This document shows positions 1 to 6,065 of a DNA stretch of 8,737 nt, in pieces (position 1 is the stretch's first letter; the number at the start of each line of letters is the position of its first letter). The DNA lies in assembly GCA_943359405.1 (NCBI GenBank), contig CALRHO010000028.1, forward strand, positions 1 through 8,737, written 5' to 3'. Below the pieces are notes generated by a model, which had not been told where the DNA came from, did not search any database, and saw only the letters and a program-made list of their open reading frames with translations. A program made the translations under genes and the position numbers. The stretch is from Candidatus Nomurabacteria bacterium. Lineage in GTDB: Bacteria > Patescibacteriota > Minisyncoccia > Phycocordibacterales > UBA918.

Positions 1-696
1 ACCTTTACCTTTGACATCGACGGTGACGTCGTTATCGATGAGGGCGAGGAGGTGACTGTCAAGGTCATGGTTGACTTCCGTTCACAGGAGTCAAGCAACA
101 ACGTAGCTCGCTACGCCAACGGTACCACCATCAAGGCTGACGTTACCTCAACCCAGCGTGACGCTACCGACGCTGAGGGTGCTGACGACATCACCGAGTT
201 CAGTGGTACTGCTATCGGCAAGACCCACACGCTCGTTGCTGAAGGTATCGTAGTGCCAATTGACGGCTTCGATTCAACCTTCACTACCCAGGGTCAGAAC
301 GATACTACTGGTATCTTCACTCTTACCTTTGAGGTAACGGCTGTTGAGAAGGACTTCTACATCCGCAAGGCTGCGACCGCAGGCACTGCAACCTCTACTG
401 GTGTTGAGTTTACCCTCCGCACCCCAGCCGGTTATGTGGCTGGCTCATCGACAGTATCAGGTTCACTCACTTCAACTGCTGACGAAGACACCACTGGCGT
501 CTTTACGGTAAATGAGGGCGAGACTGAGACCTTCACCCTCAAGGTGACGGTTGATCCAAACGTTACTGGCCTCTACTCTGTATTGCTTAACACGGTTAAC
601 TACACAGAGAACGCTAACGGCGTAACTGGTTCTACTGCTTACACCCCAGTACCTGCTCAGGACTTCGACACTGACGACGAGAACATCAACCAATAA
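1..696 (+). CDS. C-terminal part of a repetitive surface/S-layer-like protein (5' end outside the window)
   Basis: The frame is open from base 1, so the gene starts upstream; the GTG at 52 lies inside a beta-rich segment and is not a convincing start. The 231 visible residues are rich in Thr, Val, Gly, Asp and Glu, with almost no Cys and no hydrophobic helix, as in extracellular beta-sandwich repeats. A module recurs: residues 11-25 (V-I-D-E-G-E-E-V-T-V-K-V-M-V-D) and 170-185 (V-N-E-G-E-T-E-T-F-T-L-K-V-T-V-D) match around an EGE core and are about 158 residues apart, suggesting two Ig-like or bacterial adhesin-like repeats. The tail is acidic (DFDTDDENINQ) with no membrane anchor or sortase motif. 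Codon use is strongly biased (aac, acc, gac, ggt), unlike the hydrolase gene downstream, which suggests high expression. An S-layer or cell-surface role is inferred; I do not recognise a named family. Confidence 0.8.
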   Translation, partial: TFTFDIDGDVVIDEGEEVTVKVMVDFRSQESSNNVARYANGTTIKADVTSTQRDATDAEGADDITEFSGTAIGKTHTLVAEGIVVPIDGFDSTFTTQGQNDTTGIFTLTFEVTAVEKDFYIRKAATAGTATSTGVEFTLRTPAGYVAGSSTVSGSLTSTADEDTTGVFTVNEGETETFTLKVTVDPNVTGLYSVLLNTVNYTENANGVTGSTAYTPVPAQDFDTDDENINQ

Positions 697-708
697 TCTT
701 CGGATTAT
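693..708 (+). other. UUCG-loop hairpin overlapping the stop codon of the surface-protein gene
   Basis: Bases 693-698 (ataatc) pair perfectly with 703-708 (gattat) around a ttcg tetraloop. The stop codon TAA (694-696) lies in the left arm. cUUCGg tetraloops are known to be very stable in RNA. With no T-run after it, this looks like a 3' RNA stabiliser, not a terminator. Confidence 0.6.
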
Positions 709-716
709 CTTGATAT

Positions 717-744
717 CTCAAAGTCACGTTGTACGTAACTTGAG
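717..744 (+). other. Second 3'-UTR hairpin of the surface-protein gene
   Basis: Arms ctc.aagt.acgt (717-729) and acgt.actt.gag (733-744) pair with a bulged a720, a c725/a737 mismatch and loop tgt (730-732). It lies between the UUCG hairpin and the terminator. There is no T-tract, so processing or stability is more likely than termination. Confidence 0.4.
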
Positions 745-750
745 TTAAAC

Positions 751-786
751 AAAAGCCCCCCAGATTCACTTCTGGCGGGGCTTTTG
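751..786 (+). terminator. Rho-independent terminator after the surface-protein gene
   Basis: Arms 751-764 and 771-785 pair over 14 bp with one bulged c (776) and a 6-nt loop (765-770). The A-run on the left and T-run on the right could let it work in both directions. It insulates the surface-protein gene from the RAYT gene. Confidence 0.9.
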
Positions 787-795
787 TTGTATCTA

Positions 796-823
796 CCCGG
801 CCTCCGGAGGCCGGGCCTCCGTA
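796..823. repeat. Upstream REP-like palindrome of the RAYT gene
   Basis: Bases 796-815 form a perfect 20-bp palindrome (cccggcctccggaggccggg). Overlapping it, 803-823 matches the 21-base palindrome found twice downstream of the transposase (1528-1548, 1597-1617) at 19 of 21 positions, differing only at the central base and one base near the 3' end. It lies about 30 bases before the RAYT start codon, as expected for a REP sequence recognised by its resident transposase. Confidence 0.75.
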
Positions 824-839
824 ACCTCCCAGTGGGTGG

Positions 840-848
840 TGGTACACT
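840..848 (+). promoter_or_regulatory. Candidate extended -10 promoter of the RAYT gene
   Basis: TG-g-TACACT (840-848) fits an extended -10 element and leaves a very short leader before the ATG at 856. No -35 box is obvious; the upstream palindrome occupies that region, so its folding or binding could influence expression. Confidence 0.4.
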
Positions 849-855
849 AAAATCA

Positions 856-1509
856 ATGCCAATTCGCAAAGTATCATTTGCAGTCGGAGAGTACTACCAT
901 CTCTATAACCGGGGGAATTCTCGGCAGACCATTTTTTATACCCCGCAAGATTACGCACGTTTTATTGCATTGTTGTATCTAGCGAATGGAACTAAAGCGT
1001 TTGAGCTCCGTGACTTAGATTCAGAAACACTGTTTGGGTTCGAGCGTGGTGAGTTGCTGGTCGCTATCGGAGCGTATTGCCTGATGCCAAACCATTTTCA
1101 TATTCTACTCACACCTCTTTCAGATAACGGAGTCACAAACTTTATGTTGAAACTGAGTACTGGATACTCGATGTATTTCAATAAAAAACATCATCGTACC
1201 GGAACGTTGTTTGAGGGTCGGTTTAAGTCTGAGTATGTCGGAGAAGACAGGTACCTCAAGTATTTGTTTTCGTATATACAGCTCAACCCAATAAAATTGC
1301 TGCAATCTGATTGGCGTGAGCGCGGAATACAGAATCCGAGTGAGGCACTGCAATATCTCAACCAGTATCCACATTCTAGTTATCTCGATGGGGTAGAGGA
1401 GCGAAGCGAGCGGGCAATTCTAAGCCCTGGTGCGTTTCCATCGTACTTCTCGTCACAGCGAGCGACTGATACCGAGTTGCTTGAGTGGCTGACCTACCAG
1501 GCCAGGTAG
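856..1509 (+). CDS. REP-associated tyrosine transposase (RAYT, Y1_Tnp/HUH family)
   Basis: 217 residues from ATG 856. I chose this start because the family's conserved N-terminal segment begins here (HLYNRGNSRQTIF, residues 15-27); the upstream TTG at 784 would translate through the palindrome and terminator. The HUH-type metal-binding motif is NHFH (79-82), preceded by CLMP. The likely catalytic Tyr is Y133 in DRYLKYLFSYIQLNP, 51 residues after H82, the spacing known from E. coli TnpA-REP. A GTLFEGRFKS block (116-125) is also typical. Family members nick single-stranded DNA at REP hairpins through a 5'-phosphotyrosine link. No tnpB or IS ends are visible, and cognate-looking palindromes flank the gene on both sides, favouring a domesticated RAYT over an IS200/IS605 copy. 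All expected residues are present, so it is probably active. A weak GGTGG lies upstream. Confidence 0.9.
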   Translation: MPIRKVSFAVGEYYHLYNRGNSRQTIFYTPQDYARFIALLYLANGTKAFELRDLDSETLFGFERGELLVAIGAYCLMPNHFHILLTPLSDNGVTNFMLKLSTGYSMYFNKKHHRTGTLFEGRFKSEYVGEDRYLKYLFSYIQLNPIKLLQSDWRERGIQNPSEALQYLNQYPHSSYLDGVEERSERAILSPGAFPSYFSSQRATDTELLEWLTYQAR

Positions 1510-1548
1510 CCTCCCCGGAAACTCCTTTCCGGAGGCCCGGCCTCCGGA
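1485..1548. repeat. REP block copy 1, overlapping the 3' end of the RAYT gene
   Basis: This 64-bp unit is identical to 1554-1617. It contains a short stem (ctacc/ggtag, 1494-1509), a 7-bp hairpin (ccggaaa, loop ctcc, tttccgg) and a 21-base palindrome at 1528-1548 (10-bp arms around one base). GTAG at 1506-1509, which includes the transposase stop codon, precedes the hairpins; GTAG is also the conserved tetranucleotide 5' of REP hairpins in enterobacteria. The unit covers the last eight codons of the transposase. Confidence 0.85.
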
Positions 1549-1553
1549 GAGCG

Positions 1554-1617
1554 GTGGCTGACCTACCAGGCCAGGTAGCCTCCCCGGAAACTCCTTTCCG
1601 GAGGCCCGGCCTCCGGA
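1554..1617. repeat. REP block copy 2 (tandem duplicate)
   Basis: Identical over all 64 bases to 1485-1548, offset by 69 bases with a 5-base spacer (gagcg). It carries the same GTAG (1575-1578), hairpin and 21-base palindrome (1597-1617). The absence of any substitution suggests a recent duplication. The RAYT C-terminal codons are carried along here without function. Confidence 0.9.
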
Positions 1618-1690
1618 AAGGCCCGAGGGGAACCCTAGGGCAGGATGCAGGGGTGGTACTAACCAGACTCGAGCTTTCGCGAGGTCGTAG

Positions 1691-1698
1691 TTTAATAG
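1691..1698 (+). promoter_or_regulatory. Possible -10 element just before the hydrolase gene
   Basis: The segment ttTAATAG ends eight bases before ATG 1706. If used, transcription would begin at or next to the start codon, giving a leaderless mRNA, which agrees with the lack of a Shine-Dalgarno site. No clear -35 box. Confidence 0.3.
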
Positions 1699-1705
1699 TA
1701 GTGTC

Positions 1706-4384
1706 ATGAATACCGTGCCGACCACGTGGTCGCGTCGCCTGGGGTTACTCTCTGCCTCGGCAATTGTGGTGTCACTCCTGTATTTCTTTGCCCCCGCTAC
1801 CGCCGCCGCGTGCGGCAGTATCATTGGTTCAGAAGACGAATGGTTGGGCGGGGTGTCGTTTGGTGTGCAGCCTATCAGTGATTGTGCGAATCCCTTTGCG
1901 GTTACCGATACCGGGGTGCGGGGGCGTCTATTAGTGCAGGGGAGCGAGGTTGGTGATGGGGGAAGTGCGGTGGTGTCTGCGGATGGTACGAGCGACGTTC
2001 GTTTTGAATATCGACCGAGCGGTGACGAGTTGTACAACATTGCTACGTGGCAGTTATTTCGGCGTGATAATGATGACTACCGGTATACCCCAGTCTTTAG
2101 TCGCCCACTAACTTTGGCCGAGTATCGAGAAGCAGCCGTAGCCTTTTTGCCAGCTGGTAGCGATGTTGACCGGTTTATAACGGCGTATGAGCAAAATGAT
2201 ACAACCGTGTTCGGTGACGACCCCGACCTACTGGCCCGGTATGACGACTTACTTGATTACTTTGATACACTGCCCAAAAAACAGCCAGATACTATCCTGC
2301 CCGGATCCTATGTGTTGGTTGTCCGCGAACGGTATCTTACCGTCAGTCGCCGAAACCCCGTTTGGGAGTTTTTTGTACCCACGGCACATGCCCAGGGAGT
2401 GATTCCAGACCGGGTAACTACGCTACATTTCACCCTTGTCGAAGAAACATCAGCACCCATCGGCGCCTCAAGTGTATTGTTCTTACCGGGGATTCAGGCG
2501 AGCCGGCTGTATAAAGGGGGACTTCTTGGCATTGAAGATCAAGTGTGGCCACCAAACTCGCTGTTTAATAACGACGTGCGTGCCTTGGCGATGACCAATA
2601 GCGGTCTAAGTGTGAATACGATTTACACGAGAGATGTGATTGATTCTAGTGTCGCCATAGGGAGTGTATACGGTGGTTTTTTAGAATTTCTTGAAATGCA
2701 AAAAATGGCCCCCACGCTACCAATCAAAGAGTATTTAGCGTTTGCGTATGATTGGCGTTTTTCGGTACAGGACATTGTGTTCAGTGGTACGCAATATGAT
2801 ACTGAACTAAAAGCGGTCATCGACGAATTGGAAGACTTGGCTCAGGGGTCTTATACCGGACAGGTAACCGTGATTGCCCACTCAAATGGAGGCCTGTTAG
2901 CGAAAGCTATGCTACGAGAACTTGAGCTTCGAAACCAACAAGCATTGGTAGACAAGGTAGTTTTTGTTGGGGTCCCCCACCTCGGTACCCCTAAGGCAAT
3001 TGGTACCGTACTCCATGGTTATGATCAGACCGATAAATTGGGCGGGATAATTATAGACGCCAAGACGGTGCGCGAGGTGGTCAATACGATGCTTGGGGTC
3101 TATGGATTGCTGCCATCAGCGGAGTATTTCAAACATGTATCTGGTCCCGTGGTTACCTTTGAATCAGGTAGTGCAACCGATCCATACCGGGCTCGGTATG
3201 GAGATCGGCTCGATACCTTTGCTACGTATCGAGATTTTATGATTGGTGCTGATGGTTTTGATCGTGGCCTAGATACGATGGTGTCGAACCCGGTGCGTGC
3301 ACAGGCGAGACTATTTGACCAGATGCTCGATCAGCATGTAGCGCTGCAGGATAATTGGGTGGCACCATCGTCCACGACGGTTGTGGAGGTGGTGGGAATT
3401 GGCCTGCCCACGGTGTCTTCTTTGCACTACCGCAATTTACCGATACGAGATTGTCAGCCGGTGGGTTCGGGTCGGGTTATTTGTCGTGACGGTTCGCGCT
3501 TAAAGCCATTTGCCAATCTATCGCGACTCGGAGATGGAACGGTGATGGTTGCTTCCGCCTCCGGGTATGCTGGTCCTAAGCAGTTGTATTATGTGAATCT
3601 TCCAGTTTTGAATGTGGACCAACGCTTGCAAGGAAGATCTGCAATTGAACACTACAACCTCACCGAAGCCGAAGCCGTGCAAGCGATGTTACTGCAGGTA
3701 CTCCACGGCCAGACTCCGACAGCGAATGAGATTGTCACCACCACCCCTCCTCCCCCTGTCATGGATGGCTTTACGATTGAAGTGATTGATTCTCCAGTGC
3801 GACCCGTGGTCACTGATGCGCAAGGTCGGGTAACGGGTAGCGAACAGCGTTCGGGCGCGGTGGTAGTGCGCGCAGAGATTCCCGGTAGTCAGTACTTTGA
3901 GTTGGGTGAGACTAAGTATGTGGTTATGCCTACTGGGGTTACTCGTACCACCACATTGCGTGGTGAGGGGTGGGGTGACTACTCGCTGCGGGTATATGAT
4001 TGGACGGAAGCAGGTGGCGCGGTCCTGCGTGCGGGGATCATCAATGCTCCGGTGACACCGATGCTGCGCGCTTCTTATACCGTGGCTGACAATCAGTATG
4101 GCGCCATTCGGAGCGATGATGACGGTAATGGCGTCACCGACCGCGAGACGGCACTCGTCCCTTTGCCGGAAGCAACGGTGGTTAAATCGGGCGGGAGTTC
4201 TTCTCTTAGGCGGGTAACTGCTACTGCCTTAGTAGCTCATGCGACAACCACCGTGCCAGTACCGGTACGCTATCAGTTGGTGCACGCGCTGACGGAGTTG
4301 GTGGCCGTCTATAAACAACAGGGCTCGATTGACCCAACTGTTGCCACGCAACTTGTTACAATACTAGGGAGCATAAGGCCATGA
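1706..4384 (+). CDS. Secreted LCAT-like alpha/beta hydrolase (lipase/acyltransferase superfamily)
   Basis: 892 residues. Residues 1-35 look like a signal peptide (TWSRR, then a hydrophobic stretch 13-29, then ATAAAC); Cys36 could make it a lipoprotein but the lipobox is poor. Residues 37-250 are an unassigned N-terminal region. The hydrolase domain starts near 255: PGIQASRL (261-268), YDWRF (348-352), nucleophile elbow AHSNGG with Ser393, GVPHLGTPKA (422-431), Asp610 in GDGTV and His649 in EHYNL. This order and these motifs match lecithin:cholesterol acyltransferase-like proteins (PF02450), whose triad is Ser-Asp-His. A beta-rich tail follows (about 686-800), then DDDGNGVTD (804-812), resembling a calcium-binding loop. 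Attack on lipid or ester bonds outside the membrane is expected; the substrate cannot be told. Its stop overlaps the next start (ATGA), suggesting translational coupling. Confidence 0.8.
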   Translation: MNTVPTTWSRRLGLLSASAIVVSLLYFFAPATAAACGSIIGSEDEWLGGVSFGVQPISDCANPFAVTDTGVRGRLLVQGSEVGDGGSAVVSADGTSDVRFEYRPSGDELYNIATWQLFRRDNDDYRYTPVFSRPLTLAEYREAAVAFLPAGSDVDRFITAYEQNDTTVFGDDPDLLARYDDLLDYFDTLPKKQPDTILPGSYVLVVRERYLTVSRRNPVWEFFVPTAHAQGVIPDRVTTLHFTLVEETSAPIGASSVLFLPGIQASRLYKGGLLGIEDQVWPPNSLFNNDVRALAMTNSGLSVNTIYTRDVIDSSVAIGSVYGGFLEFLEMQKMAPTLPIKEYLAFAYDWRFSVQDIVFSGTQYDTELKAVIDELEDLAQGSYTGQVTVIAHSNGGLLAKAMLRELELRNQQALVDKVVFVGVPHLGTPKAIGTVLHGYDQTDKLGGIIIDAKTVREVVNTMLGVYGLLPSAEYFKHVSGPVVTFESGSATDPYRARYGDRLDTFATYRDFMIGADGFDRGLDTMVSNPVRAQARLFDQMLDQHVALQDNWVAPSSTTVVEVVGIGLPTVSSLHYRNLPIRDCQPVGSGRVICRDGSRLKPFANLSRLGDGTVMVASASGYAGPKQLYYVNLPVLNVDQRLQGRSAIEHYNLTEAEAVQAMLLQVLHGQTPTANEIVTTTPPPPVMDGFTIEVIDSPVRPVVTDAQGRVTGSEQRSGAVVVRAEIPGSQYFELGETKYVVMPTGVTRTTTLRGEGWGDYSLRVYDWTEAGGAVLRAGIINAPVTPMLRASYTVADNQYGAIRSDDDGNGVTDRETALVPLPEATVVKSGGSSSLRRVTATALVAHATTTVPVPVRYQLVHALTELVAVYKQQGSIDPTVATQLVTILGSIRP

Positions 4385-4809
4385 AAAAAAATGACCTAGT
4401 ATCAAAGATAGTTCTAGTTGTAGTTATTGGCGTAACCTTTTTTTGGTCTTGGTTAAATTTTGATGCGGAATGTAAGAATATTCCTGATTTGACCGAATGC
4501 CTGTACACTCATAAATACGCTTTCATTGACCCAATTTTTTATGGAACAAAATGGCTACTCATAATTCTGATTGCGATGGTTTGCGTACCGTGGCGAACGT
4601 ATAAACCATGGGTACTGACCGTGTTACCAATTTCGTTGGCCATATCGCTTCTCCTTATCAGCAATATCTCTGTCTATTCCTCGGGTGTCATGAGTATCAG
4701 TCGCGCACAGATGGCAGTTAACTGCGCTGTAGTGCTGGCGGTACTATCAATCGTATTTGTACTTGCGAGTGAGTGGTATCAGCGAAGAAAGGAAAGGGCT
4801 GGTGTTTAA
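4381..4809 (+). CDS. Four-TM membrane protein of unknown function
   Basis: 142 residues, starting at an ATG that overlaps the hydrolase stop (ATGA, 4381-4384), with AGGGAG at 4366-4371 as a well-placed ribosome site inside the preceding gene. Predicted helices: about 9-25, 56-70, 76-95 and 110-129, with a basic C-terminus (YQRRKERAGV) probably in the cytoplasm. The loop after helix 1 has two cysteines (31 and 40) that could form a disulfide outside the cell. I do not recognise a family. Its layout (TM1, loop, TM2, WR..W, P-I-S-L, TM3, S-R, TM4) is mirrored by the broken gene immediately downstream, so the two are likely tandem paralogues. Coupling to the hydrolase suggests a shared envelope role, which is inference. 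Confidence 0.75.
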   Translation: MKKNDLVSKIVLVVVIGVTFFWSWLNFDAECKNIPDLTECLYTHKYAFIDPIFYGTKWLLIILIAMVCVPWRTYKPWVLTVLPISLAISLLLISNISVYSSGVMSISRAQMAVNCAVVLAVLSIVFVLASEWYQRRKERAGV

Positions 4810-4827
4810 GTTCCCGGAGATTGGACT

Positions 4828-5197
4828 CTGAAAACTAGATTGACTCTAGCATTACTTTCGTTGGTAGTTTTTGAAATAACAGAAATAAACTGGGGTCAAT
4901 TTCAAGAGATTAAGCGTCAGGATAGTCTCGGATTAGTTAAGCCATTAAGTTATGTTAGGTCTCTTCGTGAGTACTGTATTTCTGTTATTGGGTAGCACCG
5001 AAATGTATTGTAAGTGGTGGCGAGAAATACTTATTTGGTACGCACCACTTTCGCTCATTGTTATTGCCAACGGTAGTATTGGCTCGACTTTTAGTCGGGT
5101 CTCTCGAAGTGATCTGGCGGCACTGATAGGGCTTGGGCTGGTTATGGTCACTGTTGGGTTTATGCTCCTGCAGCGCTCCTACTACAACCGCCCGTAA
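4828..5197 (+). pseudogene. Decayed second copy of the four-TM membrane protein (start lost, one frameshift)
   Basis: Starting at CTG 4828, the frame reads [M]KTRLTLALLSLVVFEI, a good first membrane helix, with GGAGA at 4816-4820 seven bases upstream: an ATG mutated to CTG would explain it. This frame runs to TAG 4993-4995. The following helices continue in the +1 frame, which opens at 4949 and ends at TAA 5197. Joining them near 4949-4965 gives TM1, loop, TM2 (LGLFVSTVFLLLG), WWREILIWYAPLSL, TM3, SRVSRSDLAAL, TM4 and a basic end, the same plan as the upstream gene (W-R...W...P-I-S-L, ISRAQMA). The paralogy rests on architecture and a few matched motifs, not on a computed alignment. A sequencing indel or use of CTG as a start would make it an intact gene. 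Confidence 0.5.
4952..5197 (+). CDS. Short three-TM reading frame; C-terminal part of the broken membrane gene
   Basis: 81 residues from ATG 4952 with three hydrophobic segments (about 2-13, 27-43, 55-73). An automatic gene caller would report it as a standalone gene. No ribosome-binding site precedes the ATG, and the in-frame hydrophobic segment upstream in the other frame suggests that this is the downstream piece of a disrupted longer gene (see 4828-5197). It could still be translated by re-initiation. Confidence 0.4.
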   Translation: MLGLFVSTVFLLLGSTEMYCKWWREILIWYAPLSLIVIANGSIGSTFSRVSRSDLAALIGLGLVMVTVGFMLLQRSYYNRP

Positions 5198-5205
5198 GGG
5201 TGCGG

Positions 5206-5211
5206 TATACT
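5206..5211 (+). promoter_or_regulatory. -10 element (TATACT) giving a leaderless transcript
   Basis: TATACT lies nine bases before ATG 5221, so initiation 6-8 bases downstream would start at or within a few bases of the start codon. The hexanucleotide GTATAC occurs twice exactly 10 bp apart (5205-5210, 5215-5220), about one helical turn, which could also be a small operator. A weak stem (accgc 5187-5191 with gcggt 5202-5206) overlaps it. Confidence 0.5.
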
Positions 5212-5220
5212 ATCGTATAC

Positions 5221-5319
5221 ATGCTTAATAATACTTTTTATAAGTTTCTGTTTAGCTTCATTGCCGTGGTGGCAGGGACGTTGACGTTGATTCTGATTAT
5301 TGGCTCGAGTGTTTCTTAG
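5221..5319 (+). CDS. 32-residue single-helix membrane peptide
   Basis: ATG 5221 to TAG 5319 encodes a peptide starting MLNNTFYKF, followed by a hydrophobic stretch (about residues 9-28) and ending GSSVS. It sits directly behind a TATACT -10 box and three bases before the DUF1360 gene, so the two are very probably co-transcribed. Start, promoter, stop and spacing are all coherent, but a peptide this short may instead serve as a translated leader for the next gene. No family recognised. Confidence 0.5.
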   Translation: MLNNTFYKFLFSFIAVVAGTLTLILIIGSSVS

Positions 5320-5322
5320 CGT

Positions 5323-5802
5323 ATGATCCGCATTACCGAACAGTACTTTTGGCAGGTGATCTTCACTGTCTTTTTTCTCATCCTTATCTTTTTGGGGGTG
5401 GTTATTCTCGATACCGAGGCGCGGATACCGCTCGCTGACCTCACCCTCTTTGACCTCACCCTGATTACGCTCGCTTCTTGGCGACTCACGCGGCTTTTTG
5501 TCTACGACACGATTACAAAATTTATCCGCGAGCAGTTTGCTGATGTGGTGAAGGAAATCGATGGGTATGTACTGGTAAAGCCCAAGAAAGGTCCGCGCCG
5601 CACACTTTACGAATTGTTCTACTGCCCTTGGTGCTTTGGTGTTTGGGCCGCAGCGACGGTATCTTTTTTCTACCTCCTCACACCACTGGCGGTATATCCT
5701 GTCATCTTCCTCGCCATCGCTGCGGTCGCGAGTTTTCTGCAACTCCTCGCAAATCTGGTTGGTCATCATGCCGAGAAGGCAAAGCGAGATGTAGAAGGGT
5801 AG
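5323..5802 (+). CDS. DUF1360 family membrane protein
   Basis: 159 residues. One helix at about 12-29, then the hallmark segment ASWRLTRLFVYDTI (51-64), a cytoplasmic-looking basic stretch (KPKKGPRR, 86-93), CPWCFGVW (101-108), and two further helices (about 104-120 and 123-143). The paired motifs [S]WR[LI]TRL...DTI and CPWC.GVW define DUF1360 (PF07098), known from Bacillus spore-associated YjcA-like proteins and common in Patescibacteria; no biochemical role is established. The two Cys of CPWC at a membrane boundary suggest redox or metal binding, which is inference. Length is normal for the family. It follows the 32-residue peptide by three bases and is closed by a strong terminator. Confidence 0.8.
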   Translation: MIRITEQYFWQVIFTVFFLILIFLGVVILDTEARIPLADLTLFDLTLITLASWRLTRLFVYDTITKFIREQFADVVKEIDGYVLVKPKKGPRRTLYELFYCPWCFGVWAAATVSFFYLLTPLAVYPVIFLAIAAVASFLQLLANLVGHHAEKAKRDVEG

Positions 5803-5821
5803 GTGCTTTGTCAGTATATAT

Positions 5822-5846
5822 AAAAACCGCCCATTGGCGGTTTTTT
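5822..5846. terminator. Bidirectional terminator between the DUF1360 gene and tRNA-Pro
   Basis: aaaaaccgcc (5822-5831) pairs with ggcggttttt (5836-5845) around loop catt. It has an A-run on the left and a T-run on the right, so it can end both the plus-strand DUF1360 transcript and the minus-strand tRNA transcript. Confidence 0.9.
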
Positions 5847-5854
5847 ATATTTTG

Positions 5855-5925
5855 TCGGGATGCCGAGAATCGAACTCGGGCCATACGCACCCCATGCGTA
5901 CACACTACCATTATGCTACACCCCG
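5855..5925 (-). tRNA. tRNA-Pro(GGG)
   Basis: Read on the minus strand it folds as a full cloverleaf of 71 nt. The acceptor stem is CGGGGTG/CATCCCG with one G-T wobble; a 4-bp D stem follows; the anticodon stem is TACGC/GCGTA with loop ATGGGGT (anticodon GGG at plus-strand 5890-5893 region); the variable loop is 4 nt; the T arm is CCGAG-TTCGATT-CTCGG. C1-G72 with A73 is the known bacterial tRNA-Pro identity set, supporting the assignment. The 3' CCA is not encoded and must be added. The D stem relies on wobble pairs at both ends. No strong promoter is evident upstream on the minus strand, where the long quasi-palindrome begins 15 bases away. Confidence 0.93.
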
Positions 5926-5939
5926 AGGAAGCGAGTGAA

Positions 5940-6051
5940 GATGGTATGTGCCATCCGTCAGGTCAGCTCACTGGCAACTTTGAAATAAAATACATTTTAT
6001 TTCAAAGTTGCCAGTGAGCTGATGCGAGCAGGGCTCGCGGCACATACCATC
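5940..6051. repeat. 112-bp quasi-palindrome (long cruciform-capable inverted repeat)
   Basis: Outer arms 5940-5952 and 6039-6051 pair perfectly over 13 bp. Inner arms 5964-5991 and 5994-6021 pair perfectly over 28 bp with only two bases between them. The unpaired joints are 5953-5963 (11 nt) and 6022-6038 (17 nt); the latter holds its own hairpin (gcgagc-agg-gctcgc, 6024-6038). There is no T-tract, so it is not a standard terminator. It sits between the 5' side of tRNA-Pro and the phosphatidyltransferase gene. No coding frame explains it. Confidence 0.9.
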
Positions 6052-6065
6052 GACCGAGCAACGAC

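Noticed and set aside
52..54. GTG as the start of the first gene
   Set aside because: The frame is open to base 1 and a repeat module spans this point.
784..855. N-terminal extension of the RAYT from TTG 784
   Set aside because: It would translate the terminator arm and the palindrome; family similarity begins at ATG 856.
1485..1617. CRISPR-like array
   Set aside because: Only two 64-bp units with a 5-base spacer and strong internal palindromes; no cas genes. It fits a REP block, not CRISPR.
1485..1709. 74-codon plus-strand frame across the REP blocks
   Set aside because: Its repetitive sequence comes entirely from the palindromic duplication, with no family resemblance.
1453..2040. 195-codon minus-strand frame with an internal protein repeat
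   Set aside because: The repeat is simply the 69-base REP duplication read in a frame that stays open because 69 is divisible by 3; it overlaps the RAYT end and the hydrolase start, which are far better supported.
5182..5769. 195-codon minus-strand frame
   Set aside because: Shadow of the DUF1360 gene: composition is charged and non-globular, and the plus-strand frame has clear family motifs.
5628..6017. 129-codon plus-strand frame
   Set aside because: It crosses the DUF1360 gene out of frame, the terminator, the tRNA and the quasi-palindrome.
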